A stretch of DNA of 64,000 nucleotides from Alphaproteobacteria bacterium (lineage in GTDB: Bacteria > Pseudomonadota > Alphaproteobacteria > RF32 > CAG-239). The notes beneath the pieces are model-generated. The model searched no databases, had not been told where the DNA came from, and saw only the letters and a program-made list of their open reading frames with translations. Where the stretch lies: contig JAGAJR010000010.1 of the NCBI GenBank assembly GCA_017626035.1, positions 1 to 64,000 on the forward strand. The letters run 5' to 3'. Positions 52,231-61,418 of this stretch are shown in pieces. A program made the position numbers and the translations under genes. Each line of letters starts with the position of its first letter. Within the stretch, counting starts at the first letter, position 1.

Positions 52231-53949
52231 TTAGAGAGGAGAGCAAACATCCTTCAGCCAGTTTCTTTCTTCCGTATTCAGATATTTCTGTATCTTTTTG
52301 AAGACATTTTGATGATAGTTGTTTATCCAGTTTATCTCCTCTGTGCTCAAGAGATATTTATTGATAAGGCGTTTATCAATAGGGGCGAGTGTTAAATATG
52401 CAAATTTTAACATTCCCGGGTATGCGGCAGGAACAACCTCAACCAGATTTTCAATACGGATGCCGTAATGATCTTCTTTATAATATCCGGGTTCGATGGA
52501 GGTTATCATTCCGGCTTCAAGCGGATAACGGCTGCCGGCGGAAGAAATGCTTAACGGTCCTTCGTGAACATTAAGAAAACATCCGACACCATGTCCGGTT
52601 CCGTGCTGATAATCCAAACCTTGCCGCCACAGCGGGTTGCGAGCCAGCGTGTCCAGTTTCATTCCGCTTGTTCCCTGCGGAAAAACTGCCGAACTTAACG
52701 AGATGTGTCCTTTGAGAACATAAGTGAAATTGTCAATCATTTCCTTTTTAGGCTTGCCGACGGCAATGGTGCGGGTAATGTCGGTTGTTCCGTCAAAATA
52801 TTGTGCTCCGCTGTCTAAAAGGAGGAGCGAACCTTTTTCCAATTTCAAGTTGGTCTTTTCCTGAGGACGGTAATGGACAACGGCTCCGTTGGCAGCGAAT
52901 CCGGCAATAGTGTCAAAACTGACGGAAAAGAAGTTGTTTCCTTGTTTGCGGAAGTCATAGAGCTTATCGACAATATCCAGTTCGGTTTTGCCAAGACCTT
53001 CTTTTTCAAGCCAATGCAGAAAACGGCAAACTGCAACACCGTCCCGGAGATGGGCTTGACGTATCCCTTCCAATTCTACCGGATTTTTAACGGCTTTCAA
53101 CTTTTGGCACGGATCTTGGGCGGGAACAAAATCAATATGGTGTTTTTGGGCGAGAAGAAATGCTTTCTGAGAGGTGAAATTGCCATCATAGCCGATTTTT
53201 TGCTTTTTGTAATTTTTGAGATATTTTTCCAGATCGGCAAACGGGGCAATCGTGAACTGCAAGTCAGCCTGCGGAAATTCGATATTATCGGCAAAGACGG
53301 TGATGTTGCCCAAAATATCCACCAAGGCGGCCGCCCTTAAAACGGGAGTATCCGGAAGACAGCGGGAACGCAGGTTTAACAGCCACGATACGCTGTCTGC
53401 CGAGCCGATGAAAAAGCCGTGAAAAAAGTGTTTTTTCAACTCAACGATAACTTGTCCGAGTTTTTCTTCGGCAGAAACTCCCGAAAATTGCGGTTCGTGT
53501 TCAAAGGCGGAAAATTTTTCAAGGCTGATTTTTTCTCCTTCCAGATGATATTGGTCGGCAACAAAGTCAAACTTAGGCAGTTCTCTTTGCAATTGTTCAA
53601 ATTCTCTGACACTTAGACATTCCGGATTGTAGGCAATCGTCCATTTGTCCAAAGGCGTAGAGTTCTTTTTCAGCCAGGAAACGAGCGTATCCTGTGTTTT
53701 GCAGACGACATGAACATCTTCGGGATTGACCTCGCGGGCGGCTTGTATTTCGTATCGGCCGTCAACAAAAAGATATGCGGAGACCGGCGTAACCAGAAGA
53801 GTGCCTGCTGAACCGCTGAATCCTGTCAGTTCCATGATTTTGTTTTCTTCGGGAAGGATGTCCTGTCTGAGAAAGCGGTTGTTGCGGGTAATCAGCAAAG
53901 CATTGAATTTGTGTTTGGAAAGTTGTGTTTGCAAATCTTGAAGTGTCAT
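52231..53949 (-). CDS. pepP: Xaa-Pro aminopeptidase (M24B family)
   Basis: This 572-residue metallopeptidase releases an N-terminal residue before proline. It has two creatinase-type N-terminal domains (about 1-300) and the pita-bread catalytic domain with LLLDSGAQYFDGTTDITRT (metal Asp pair), HGTGHGVGCFLNVHEGP (metal His), TSIEPGYY (Glu) and IRIENLVEV (Glu). The five metal ligands are all present. The length is that of the three-domain type common in alphaproteobacteria and eukaryotes. Its start overlaps no gene; prmA ends one base upstream, so the two are co-transcribed. Confidence 0.9.
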   Translation of the reverse strand: MTLQDLQTQLSKHKFNALLITRNNRFLRQDILPEENKIMELTGFSGSAGTLLVTPVSAYLFVDGRYEIQAAREVNPEDVHVVCKTQDTLVSWLKKNSTPLDKWTIAYNPECLSVREFEQLQRELPKFDFVADQYHLEGEKISLEKFSAFEHEPQFSGVSAEEKLGQVIVELKKHFFHGFFIGSADSVSWLLNLRSRCLPDTPVLRAAALVDILGNITVFADNIEFPQADLQFTIAPFADLEKYLKNYKKQKIGYDGNFTSQKAFLLAQKHHIDFVPAQDPCQKLKAVKNPVELEGIRQAHLRDGVAVCRFLHWLEKEGLGKTELDIVDKLYDFRKQGNNFFSVSFDTIAGFAANGAVVHYRPQEKTNLKLEKGSLLLLDSGAQYFDGTTDITRTIAVGKPKKEMIDNFTYVLKGHISLSSAVFPQGTSGMKLDTLARNPLWRQGLDYQHGTGHGVGCFLNVHEGPLSISSAGSRYPLEAGMITSIEPGYYKEDHYGIRIENLVEVVPAAYPGMLKFAYLTLAPIDKRLINKYLLSTEEINWINNYHQNVFKKIQKYLNTEERNWLKDVCSPL

Positions 53950-54834
53950 TTATATTTTCTCCATTAAAGCGGCTCTCCAATTGTCAATTTCATAGATTTT
54001 GACAAGTTTTAATCCCAATTCCAAGTGAGCATTGATGACCCAGTCTTCCTGATCGCCGACAAATCCGGACAGGACGCAGTATCCTCCTTTTTTCAGGTTT
54101 TTATATAAATCCGGAGCCATTTCGATTAAAGGGCGGGCCAGAATGTTTGAGAGGATAATGTCGTAAGGGGCATTATTTTTGACTAATGAAGAGTTGTATC
54201 CGTCGCTGACTTCTGCGGTAATAGATTTATCCAATTGATTGTCTTCAGCGTTTTGCCGTGTTACCCAAACGGCTTCTTCGTCAATATCCACGGCGGTGAT
54301 TTTGCATTCGCTGTTCCAGAGTTTGGCACAAGCCAGAGATAAAATGCCGGAGCCTGTTCCCATATCAAGAATATTTTGGTGGGCGGCGTTGAGCTTATTA
54401 AGTTCGCTGACGGCTTTGAGGCAGGATTTTGTTGTTTGATGTTCGGAACCAAAAGCCGTGGCGGCATAAATGCGGATGGCCAGTTTGTCCGTTTTCGGCG
54501 TTTCTTTTTCGTGAATGCCGTAAATCAGAAACTCTTCGACTTCTACGGGAGCGAATTGAATGACATTGTCTTTCAGCCAGTTTTGGCTTTCAAGATATTC
54601 CAGCGTGTATGGAGGGAGGATGATGTTTTGTTTGACAGCTGCCGCCTTTAAGTCATTTTCGTTGAAACCGATATTTTTATAACCGGTGTATTGTTCCATT
54701 CCGTCATCCGTGTAATTGCAGGCGACGACATCAAAATATTCTTCCAGAAAGTTTTCCAATTCTTCGCTGATGTTTTCCAACGGTTGAAAGTTTACCAACC
54801 AGCAGCTTCCGCCTTTGTTTGCAGCCATAGTCAT
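53950..54834 (-). CDS. prmA: Ribosomal protein L11 methyltransferase
   Basis: PrmA is a 294-residue S-adenosylmethionine enzyme that trimethylates L11. The SAM site is LDMGTGSGILSLACAK near 163, followed by ITAVDIDEEAVWVTRQNAE and DIILSNILARPLIEMAP with the NPPF-like motif replaced by SNILA, as is usual for PrmA. The N-terminal domain is a substrate-binding alpha/beta unit. AGGA precedes the ATG; a second ATG lies six bases inside. It sits upstream of pepP with no gap. Confidence 0.88.
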   Translation of the reverse strand: MTMAANKGGSCWLVNFQPLENISEELENFLEEYFDVVACNYTDDGMEQYTGYKNIGFNENDLKAAAVKQNIILPPYTLEYLESQNWLKDNVIQFAPVEVEEFLIYGIHEKETPKTDKLAIRIYAATAFGSEHQTTKSCLKAVSELNKLNAAHQNILDMGTGSGILSLACAKLWNSECKITAVDIDEEAVWVTRQNAEDNQLDKSITAEVSDGYNSSLVKNNAPYDIILSNILARPLIEMAPDLYKNLKKGGYCVLSGFVGDQEDWVINAHLELGLKLVKIYEIDNWRAALMEKI

Positions 54835-54926
54835 TATTCTTCCTATAAGTTATAATCAATTATTTACTATCCTCGGATTATAGTATATTACTAAACATTA
54901 TTAAAATACTAAAAAGAGAAGATAAG

Positions 54927-55703
54927 ATGAAAAAAATATCCGCTTTAATCGCTTTGTTTTCCTTGTCAGGCTGTCTCTATGCCGGCGATATTTCGGTTTT
55001 GGAGAGCCGCAAAAGCTTTGTGGAACGTTGGAGTTCGTATCCTATTACTTATTTTGATCAGGGTTCCAAATTGGTTAAAACGGAATATATCACGGACAAG
55101 GGAATGCCTGTTAACGAGGTTTTGACGGCGTATAAGGGATATACGGTTGTTGATGCCAAAACCTACCGCAAGGATTTTTATGCCGCCGAATATTTGCGTC
55201 CGAATATGGACGGGGCTTTAAACGGGGCGTCTATTCCGGTTGTTTTCAAAAAGAATGACTTGAAACAGGTTGTCGGACAGGTTGTTATTGATGATGAAAG
55301 CTTCCTGCTGGTTCCGACTTATAAAGATAAAAGCGATTTTATGGTTTTGGTCAGGAGAGATGGGAGTTTGAGCCGGCATTTGGGACAAATCCGTTACAAA
55401 CGTTTGGTGCTGCTGGATGCGGATTATGTTCCTTATCCGGCTGATTTGCGTTTGGAACCGGTTACGACTTCCCGGACGGAACAAACGGAACCGGTCAAGG
55501 GATTTGACATTAAGTATGAAGGAATTAAGGCTGACAGAATGGCCTTTACGTATCTTGACTATGCCAATTCTCAGGGAGACAGCGGCCGTTTTGAAAATCT
55601 GAGTTATCCGAACAAGCCGGGGATTATCAATATTCGCGGTGTGGGAATTAAGGTGTTGGATGCCGGAAAGCAGAAACTCGATTACATCATTCTGAAAAAA
55701 TAA
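54927..55703 (+). CDS. Unrecognised putative lipoprotein
   Basis: This 258-residue exported protein has a signal-like N-terminus ISALIALFSLSGCLYAG, which contains a lipobox LSGC with Cys16. The rest is mostly beta, with Tyr/Asp/Lys and no motif I recognise. Whether it is lipidated or cut after Ala19 cannot be settled. AGAGAAG lies before the ATG. It stands alone, divergent from prmA and before yebC. Confidence 0.65.
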   Translation: MKKISALIALFSLSGCLYAGDISVLESRKSFVERWSSYPITYFDQGSKLVKTEYITDKGMPVNEVLTAYKGYTVVDAKTYRKDFYAAEYLRPNMDGALNGASIPVVFKKNDLKQVVGQVVIDDESFLLVPTYKDKSDFMVLVRRDGSLSRHLGQIRYKRLVLLDADYVPYPADLRLEPVTTSRTEQTEPVKGFDIKYEGIKADRMAFTYLDYANSQGDSGRFENLSYPNKPGIINIRGVGIKVLDAGKQKLDYIILKK

Positions 55704-55796
55704 ACAGTTTTTTGAAAAAAATCTTGCGGGAGTTGTTGATTTGACGTATAACTTCCGTCAGCAAAAGATATAATAAAAGTTTTAAGGAGATTAATA

Positions 55797-56555
55797 ATGT
55801 CTGGACACTCCCAGTTTAAAAACATCATGTACCGCAAAGGGGCTCAGGATGCCAAAAAGGCCAAGGTATTCGCCAAGCTGGCTCGCGATATTACCATTGC
55901 TGCCAAAAGCGGGTTGCCGGAACCTGATAAAAACCCTCGTCTGCGTTTGGCTATTCAAGCAGCTCGTGCAGAAAGCATGCCGAAGGACAATATTGAACGT
56001 GCGATTGCCAAAGCTTCCCAGACAGCCGGCGGAAATGATTATGTGAGTGCCCGTTATGAAGGTTTCGGACCGGGAAAAGTTGCCGTTATTGTTGAAGCTT
56101 TGACGGATAATAAAAACCGCACCGCCGGAAATGTCCGTACAATTTTCGGAAAAAGAGGCGGAGCTATGGGAGAAAGCGGTTCCGTTACTTTTAATTTTGA
56201 AAGAATTGGCTATATTGCTTATCCGCAGTCTGTGGCTGAGGCTGACAAAATGTTTGAAGCCGCTCTGGAAGCCGGAGCCAATGATGTTGTCAGTGATGAT
56301 GAAAATCATGAAATTGAAACTCTTCCGGATGATTTGAATGCCGTTACCGAAGTTTTGGAAAAACAGTTCGGCACTCCGTCCGCTTCCCGTCTGGATTGGA
56401 AACCGATGGTAAAAACAGACATTACCGATATGGAAACGGCTCAGAAGTTTTTGGACTTTATTGACGCTTTGGAAGATGACGATGATGTTCAGAAAGTATA
56501 TCATAATGCTGAATTTTCCGAAGATATTTTAGCGAAATTAAACGCTGAGGAATAA
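55797..56555 (+). CDS. yebC: YebC/PmpR-family regulator (TACO1-like)
   Basis: This 252-residue cytosolic protein starts MSGHSQFKNIMYRKGAQDAKK, the family signature. It has KAKVFAKLARDI and MPKDNIERAI in the first domain, then RTIFGKRGGAMGESGSV in the middle. Members act as DNA-binding regulators or help translation elongation; the exact role here is open. AAGGAG precedes the ATG. The ruvC start follows the stop codon with no gap, the usual alphaproteobacterial and enterobacterial linkage with ruvCAB. Confidence 0.93.
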   Translation: MSGHSQFKNIMYRKGAQDAKKAKVFAKLARDITIAAKSGLPEPDKNPRLRLAIQAARAESMPKDNIERAIAKASQTAGGNDYVSARYEGFGPGKVAVIVEALTDNKNRTAGNVRTIFGKRGGAMGESGSVTFNFERIGYIAYPQSVAEADKMFEAALEAGANDVVSDDENHEIETLPDDLNAVTEVLEKQFGTPSASRLDWKPMVKTDITDMETAQKFLDFIDALEDDDDVQKVYHNAEFSEDILAKLNAEE

Positions 56556-57041
56556 ATGAGGATATTAGGTCTTGACCCGAGCTTGTCGTCAACGGGCTGG
56601 GGGGTTATAGAAATTGAAAATAACCGTTTGAGGTATGTTGCCGACGGTTATATCAAGACCGATCCGAAAATGGAATTGCCTGCCCGATTGGCGGTTATTC
56701 ACAAGACTTTAGCTGATGTTATTGATGCTTATAAGCCTGATGAAGCCGCCATTGAGCAGGTTTTTTTGAATGATAATCCGATGTCGACAATCAAATTGGG
56801 AATGGCTCGCGGCGTAGTTATTCTGGCACCCGCGTTATATAATATTCCTGTTTGCGAATATGAGCCGACTAAAGTCAAAAAGGCTTTGGTCGGGGTCGGA
56901 CGGGCGGAAAAAAGCCAGGTGGAAACCATGGTTAAGGTTTTGCTGCCGGGGTGCAAACCGAAAAACAATGACTCTTCCGATGCTTTGGCAATAGCCATTA
57001 CCCATTATAATTATCGGCAGTCCAGAGCCCTGGGGCGTTAG
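56556..57041 (+). CDS. ruvC: Crossover junction endodeoxyribonuclease RuvC
   Basis: RuvC is a 161-residue Holliday-junction resolvase. The acidic active site is visible: LGLDPSLSSTGWG (Asp7), AAIEQVFLNDNP (Glu) and NNDSSDALAIAITH (the last Asp pair). It cuts junctions bound by RuvAB. It follows yebC with no gap and precedes an HD-domain gene by five bases, an insertion into the usual ruvC-ruvA order. Confidence 0.95.
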   Translation: MRILGLDPSLSSTGWGVIEIENNRLRYVADGYIKTDPKMELPARLAVIHKTLADVIDAYKPDEAAIEQVFLNDNPMSTIKLGMARGVVILAPALYNIPVCEYEPTKVKKALVGVGRAEKSQVETMVKVLLPGCKPKNNDSSDALAIAITHYNYRQSRALGR

Positions 57042-57046
57042 GAAGT

Positions 57047-57763
57047 ATGCGGATGAACGGCATTTTGAAAAAGGTAAAGAACGATGTCCGCGTCTTGATG
57101 TCCGGAGATAACAGCGGGCACGGATTTGACCATGTGGAGCGGGTTTATCGGATTGCGGTTAAGATGGCTGAGGAAGAAAATGCCGATATGGAAATTGTGG
57201 CTTTGGCCGCTTTGTTGCATGATGCAGACGATTATAAATTATTTGGCGAGGAATCGGCTCAAAATCTGACAAATGCCAAAAGGATTATGCGGCAGAATAA
57301 CGTTGGCGAGGAAACGGCTTCCCGGGTTTGTGAGATTATCAGAACGATGGGATACAGCAAAGCATTAAAAGGTATTCGTCCGCAAACCCTTGAAGGGCAG
57401 ATTGTGTCCGACGCGGATATGTTGGAAGCCATCGGAGCCATGGGATTGGTAAGATGTCTGGCTTATGCTTTGGATAAATGCCATTCGGGGACAAATCAGA
57501 TTTTTGACGAGAAAATTTGGCCGGAAATTAATCTTTCCGCGGAAGAGTATAAAAAGCCCAACCGGGTATCGGATAATTTTGTTAATCACTTTTTTGAGAA
57601 AATGCTCAAACTTAAAACGATGATGTTTACAAAATCCGGACGAAAAGAAGCGGAAATCCGGCACCGGTTTATGGTGGATTTTCTTTATGAATTTTTCAGA
57701 GAAAACAATGCCGGAGAATGGATAGAGTATTTGAAGAATTTTGAAAACGAAAGAGCCGCCTGA
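57047..57763 (+). CDS. HD-domain phosphohydrolase, YedJ-like
   Basis: This 238-residue HD-superfamily metal phosphohydrolase has GHGFDHVERVYRIAVKMAEEE (first His), ALLHDADDYK (HD pair) and SDADMLEAIGAMGLVRCLAY (the last Asp). This is the pattern of YedJ-like proteins with a narrow nucleotide or cyclic-nucleotide activity; the substrate is unknown. AGGA lies about three bases before ATG 57047. A second ATG is six bases inside. Its place between ruvC and ruvA is unusual and suggests co-transcription with DNA repair genes. Confidence 0.8.
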   Translation: MRMNGILKKVKNDVRVLMSGDNSGHGFDHVERVYRIAVKMAEEENADMEIVALAALLHDADDYKLFGEESAQNLTNAKRIMRQNNVGEETASRVCEIIRTMGYSKALKGIRPQTLEGQIVSDADMLEAIGAMGLVRCLAYALDKCHSGTNQIFDEKIWPEINLSAEEYKKPNRVSDNFVNHFFEKMLKLKTMMFTKSGRKEAEIRHRFMVDFLYEFFRENNAGEWIEYLKNFENERAA

Positions 57764-57779
57764 AAGCGGCTTTGTTTTT
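57754..57779 (+). terminator. Weak terminator between the HD gene and ruvA
   Basis: A 6-bp GC stem (57754-57759 with 57766-57771) overlapping the stop codon, followed by TTGTTTTT. It may only reduce read-through. Confidence 0.5.
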
Positions 57780-57867
57780 ATTTTGTTCTTAAAGTTAAAT
57801 AATGATTGCAGAGGATTATATATTTGTATAATCTCACAACAGAGGTTTATTGATTTAAGGTAATAAG

Positions 57868-58548
57868 ATGATTGCAAAATTACGCGGTGTTATTGACACT
57901 ATCGGAGAAGACTATTGTATTGTCGATGTAAACGGGGTCGGGTATCTGGTCTCTGCTTCGTCCCGCACTCTGGCGAAACTTGTCCGCGGAAAAGCTGCGG
58001 TTCTGCTGATTGAAACCGTCGTTCGGGAAGACAGCATTTCATTGTTCGGCTTTGCCGATGCCTGGGAAAAAGAGTGGTTTTTGACACTGACGAAAGTTCA
58101 GGGTGTGGGGGCAAAGGTCTGTTTGGCAATTTTGTCGGTGTTGACGCCGAATCAGTTGGCTCAGGCTGTTTCTGCCCAAGACAAGGCTTCTTTCTCGCGG
58201 GCAAGCGGAGTTGGACCGAAACTGGCGGCAAGAATTGTTACCGAACTGAAGGATAAAATTGTTACCGTTCCGATAGAATCTGTTGTGAGAAGTGATTTAA
58301 CAACAGAGGAGGAAGATATGGATAAGGAACAGGCTGAACAGGAAAATAATGCTTATGAAGATGTGATTTCCGCTCAGGAAGACAATCAAAATTCGGTTGA
58401 AGACGCTATTTCCGCGTTAGTTAATCTCGGGTATCAGCGTTTGGAAGCTTATAAGGCGGTTAACAAGGCGGCGATGAAAACACAGAATGCGGATGTTTCG
58501 GAATTAATCAAACTGGCATTGAAAGAATTTGCAAATAAAGAAATTTAG
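57868..58548 (+). CDS. ruvA: Holliday junction branch-migration protein RuvA
   Basis: RuvA is a 226-residue junction-binding protein. It starts MIAKLRGVIDTIGEDYCIV (domain I, OB fold). Domain II has helix-hairpin-helix units LTKVQGVGAKVCLAIL and FSRASGVGPKLAARIV. Domain III, which contacts RuvB, begins near 180 (VEDAISALVNLGYQRLEAYKAV). An acidic linker of about 35 residues (around 145-178) makes it somewhat longer than the usual 200. AAGG precedes the ATG. Confidence 0.95.
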   Translation: MIAKLRGVIDTIGEDYCIVDVNGVGYLVSASSRTLAKLVRGKAAVLLIETVVREDSISLFGFADAWEKEWFLTLTKVQGVGAKVCLAILSVLTPNQLAQAVSAQDKASFSRASGVGPKLAARIVTELKDKIVTVPIESVVRSDLTTEEEDMDKEQAEQENNAYEDVISAQEDNQNSVEDAISALVNLGYQRLEAYKAVNKAAMKTQNADVSELIKLALKEFANKEI

Positions 58549-58560
58549 AGGACTTGACGA

Positions 58561-59637
58561 ATGATTGACGAGAGAATAGTTAGCCCGGAAAAACAAGAGG
58601 ATGACGAACAAGGCGGCGGAATGCCGGTCAGTCTGCGTCCGAATTCGCTGGCGGATTTTGTCGGACAACGCCAAGTCTGCGAAAATCTGAAAGTGTTTAT
58701 TGAGGCCGCGAAGAAGAGGGGCGAAGCTTTGGACCATGTGCTTTTGTTCGGCCCTCCGGGATTGGGAAAAACGACGCTGGCGTCCATTGTGGCCAAAGAA
58801 TTGGGGGTCGGTTTTCGGGCAACTTCGGCTCCGATGATTACCAAGTCGGGAGATTTGGCTGCTATTCTGACTAATTTGGAAAAAAACGATGTTTTGTTTA
58901 TTGATGAAATTCATCGTCTTAATCCGGCTATTGAAGAAGTTTTGTATTCGGCGATGGAAGATTTTCAGTTGGATTTGATTATCGGGGAAGGTCCGTCTGC
59001 CCGTTCGGTGCGAATCGATTTGCAGCCGTTTACTCTGGTCGGGGCAACCACCCGTTCGGGATTGTTGTCCACGCCGTTGAGGGAGCGTTTCGGAATACCG
59101 TTGAGATTGGATTTTTATTCTCCGGAAGAGTTGGAAAAGATTGTCATTCGCGGGGCAAATTTGTTGGGAATGCCGATTTCGCAATCAGGAGCGGCGGAAA
59201 TTGCCAAACGGTCGCGGGGAACTCCTCGCGTGGCGGGAAGACTGCTTCGTCGGGTGCGGGACTTTGGAGCCGTGAGCGAAGCAAGCGAAGTCGATACCAA
59301 AATCGCTGATACGGCATTGCGTCGTTTGGATGTTGACAATTACGGTTTGGATGCGTTTGACAGAAGATATTTGAACTGCATTGCCAATAACTACGGCGGC
59401 GGTCCGGTCGGTGCGGATACTTTGGCGGCGGCGTTGTCAGAAGAGCGGGATACGATTGAAGAAGTTATTGAGCCGTTCTTGCTGAAACTGGGTTTTTTGC
59501 AGCGGACGCCCAGAGGACGCGTGATTTCGGATTTGGGGTGTGATTATATCGGAATCCCGAGGGTTAAAAAAGGCGGCGTGAAACCGGCCCCGATGCAGTT
59601 TGATTTGTTGAAGGTTATTGAAGAAGAGGAAGTCTGA
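58561..59637 (+). CDS. ruvB: Holliday junction branch-migration helicase RuvB
   Basis: RuvB is a 358-residue AAA+ motor with Walker [12 protein letters not shown], Walker [11 protein letters not shown], sensor 1 [11 protein letters not shown], the arginine finger region TPLRERFGI and a C-terminal winged helix with [13 protein letters not shown]. It starts [16 protein letters not shown], typical in length and charge. It follows ruvA by 12 bases. The stop TGA touches the ybgC start. Confidence 0.96.
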   Translation: MIDERIVSPEKQEDDEQGGGMPVSLRPNSLADFVGQRQVCENLKVFIEAAKKRGEALDHVLLFGPPGLGKTTLASIVAKELGVGFRATSAPMITKSGDLAAILTNLEKNDVLFIDEIHRLNPAIEEVLYSAMEDFQLDLIIGEGPSARSVRIDLQPFTLVGATTRSGLLSTPLRERFGIPLRLDFYSPEELEKIVIRGANLLGMPISQSGAAEIAKRSRGTPRVAGRLLRRVRDFGAVSEASEVDTKIADTALRRLDVDNYGLDAFDRRYLNCIANNYGGGPVGADTLAAALSEERDTIEEVIEPFLLKLGFLQRTPRGRVISDLGCDYIGIPRVKKGGVKPAPMQFDLLKVIEEEEV

Positions 59638-60084
59638 ATGTTTGAGGAAATTTTACCGCCGCAGGGCAAAAAGTTTGGCCGGGTATTTGCTTTTCCGGTC
59701 AGGGTGTATTATGAGGATACGGATGCCGGCGGGATTGTTTATTATGCAAATTATCTGAAGTTTGCCGAACGGGCAAGAACGGAATATGTCCGCAGTTTGG
59801 GAGTTTGCCAGCAGGAAGGTTTGGAGAGTGAAGACAAATGCGGGTTTACGGTTCGCCATGTGGATATTGACTATAAACTTCCGGCAGTGCTTGACGATGC
59901 TTTGGTTGTAACCTGCGAAGTTGTCGAAGCCAAGGGAGCCGGTGCGGAAATGCATCAGGATATTTATCGCGGGGACAAGCTTTTGGCGAGTTTGAACGTG
60001 AAACTGGCATATTTGAGCCTGGCGAGAAAGCGTCCGGTGCGTATTCCCGAAGAGTTGTTGAACAAGATTAATTCTTGTGCTTAA
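59638..60084 (+). CDS. ybgC: Tol-Pal system acyl-CoA thioesterase YbgC
   Basis: This is a 148-residue hotdog-fold thioesterase. The active-site motif YYEDTDAGGIVYYANYLKF is complete, with Asp27 as the probable catalytic acid, and the central helix ERARTEYVRSLG follows. It hydrolyses short or medium acyl-CoA in characterised members and is encoded with the Tol genes. It starts directly after ruvB without a gap and precedes tolQ by 96 bases. Confidence 0.92.
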   Translation: MFEEILPPQGKKFGRVFAFPVRVYYEDTDAGGIVYYANYLKFAERARTEYVRSLGVCQQEGLESEDKCGFTVRHVDIDYKLPAVLDDALVVTCEVVEAKGAGAEMHQDIYRGDKLLASLNVKLAYLSLARKRPVRIPEELLNKINSCA

Positions 60085-60180
60085 TCGCCTAAAAATTAAT
60101 TGAAAATTTAGTATTTTATGATAATTTTCGCTCAAAGATTTGAGAAACGTTTATTTATGCATAAAAAGTGAGTTGAAAAA

Positions 60181-60927
60181 ATGGATACACAATCATTAGC
60201 AGATGTAACAAATACCGCCGCCCAAATGTCCATGTGGGACTTGGTTTGGGCTTCCGATATGGTTACCAAAGTGGTGATGATGGGGTTGATTGCCGCCTCG
60301 GTTTGGTCATGGGCGATTATTATCGAAAAATTCGGTACCCTGCGTCAGGTTAAACAGATGTCAAAGGGATTTGAGGAAAAATTCTGGTCCGGCGGTTCTT
60401 TGGACAGATTATATGATTCTATCGGCAATCGTCCGAGAGATCCGATGTCGGCAATGTTTATCGCGGCGATGAAGGAATGGAAACGGACGAATATTCTCAA
60501 ATCCAAGACTGATCGCGGTTTGAGAGGTGTTTCTTTGCAACAGCGTATTGAAAAAGCGATGATGGTTTCCATGGATAAGGAGTTGGATGAACTGGATACC
60601 CGCATGGGCTTTTTGGCTTCAACGGGTTCGGTGGCTCCGCTGGTGGGGTTGTTTGGTACCGTTTGGGGTATCATTAACAGCTTTAACGCTATTGCCACCA
60701 CACAAAGCAATTCATTGTCGGCTATGGCTCCGGGTATTGCCGAAGCTTTGTTTACGACGGCTTTCGGGTTGATTGCCGCTATTCCGGCAGTGGTCGCTTA
60801 TAACAAAATTTCTTCGGATATTGACAGATATGCCAAGAGATTGGAAAACTTTATGGCCGAATTCTCAAGCATTTTGTCCCGTGAGATTGACGATACGGCA
60901 ATTAAGGCCGATATGGCGGGAGAATAA
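60181..60927 (+). CDS. tolQ: Tol-Pal proton channel subunit TolQ
   Basis: TolQ is a 248-residue inner-membrane protein with three hydrophobic segments (about 30-50, 135-165, 175-205). It has GFLASTGSVAPLVGLFGTVWG and APGIAEALFTTAFGLIAAIPAVVAYN, the MotA/TolQ/ExbB proton-channel pattern. With TolR it uses the proton gradient to drive TolA during division. A GTGAG site precedes the ATG. tolR follows after two bases. Confidence 0.95.
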   Translation: MDTQSLADVTNTAAQMSMWDLVWASDMVTKVVMMGLIAASVWSWAIIIEKFGTLRQVKQMSKGFEEKFWSGGSLDRLYDSIGNRPRDPMSAMFIAAMKEWKRTNILKSKTDRGLRGVSLQQRIEKAMMVSMDKELDELDTRMGFLASTGSVAPLVGLFGTVWGIINSFNAIATTQSNSLSAMAPGIAEALFTTAFGLIAAIPAVVAYNKISSDIDRYAKRLENFMAEFSSILSREIDDTAIKADMAGE

Positions 60928-60929
60928 AA

Positions 60930-61364
60930 ATGTATTTTCAGCAGACGCCGAGACGTTTCCAGAGAGTGTATAAACGCAATTCCGACATCAATATTACCAA
61001 CCTGATGGATGTGATGATGGTTTTGTTGGTGGTCTTTATGGTTGCCGCTCCGCTGATGACCTCGGGTATTGCCCTTGATTTGCCGAAAGTAGGCGGTAAA
61101 GCCCTGAACGAGGAAGTAACTTCCGTGAATATCAGCGTGGACAAGGAAGGGTATTACTATATCGGGGAGACGGAAATTCCGGCAAACGAGATTGTGGCAA
61201 AACTTCAGGCTATCCGCGATGCCAATACGGAATTGACGGTTACGATTTCCGGCGATACGGGAGCCGAATACGGCCGGGTTATCGGGCTGATGGCTTTGTT
61301 GAAAGAAGCCGGTTTTGACAAGGTCGGGCTGAAAACGGAACCCCGCCCGCTGAAAAAGAAATAA
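60930..61364 (+). CDS. tolR: Tol-Pal proton channel subunit TolR
   Basis: TolR is a 144-residue ExbD/TolR-family protein. It has one membrane helix (about 20-42) with the key acidic residue in NITNLMDVMMVLLVVFMV (Asp at about 26), then a periplasmic domain with VNISVDKEGYYYIGETEI. It is coupled to tolQ with a two-base gap and leads into tolA 54 bases later. Confidence 0.95.
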   Translation: MYFQQTPRRFQRVYKRNSDINITNLMDVMMVLLVVFMVAAPLMTSGIALDLPKVGGKALNEEVTSVNISVDKEGYYYIGETEIPANEIVAKLQAIRDANTELTVTISGDTGAEYGRVIGLMALLKEAGFDKVGLKTEPRPLKKK

Positions 61365-61418
61365 TCCGCAGCAATACGGTAAAAACGAAAGCAAACAACA
61401 AGAAGAACACAACATTTG

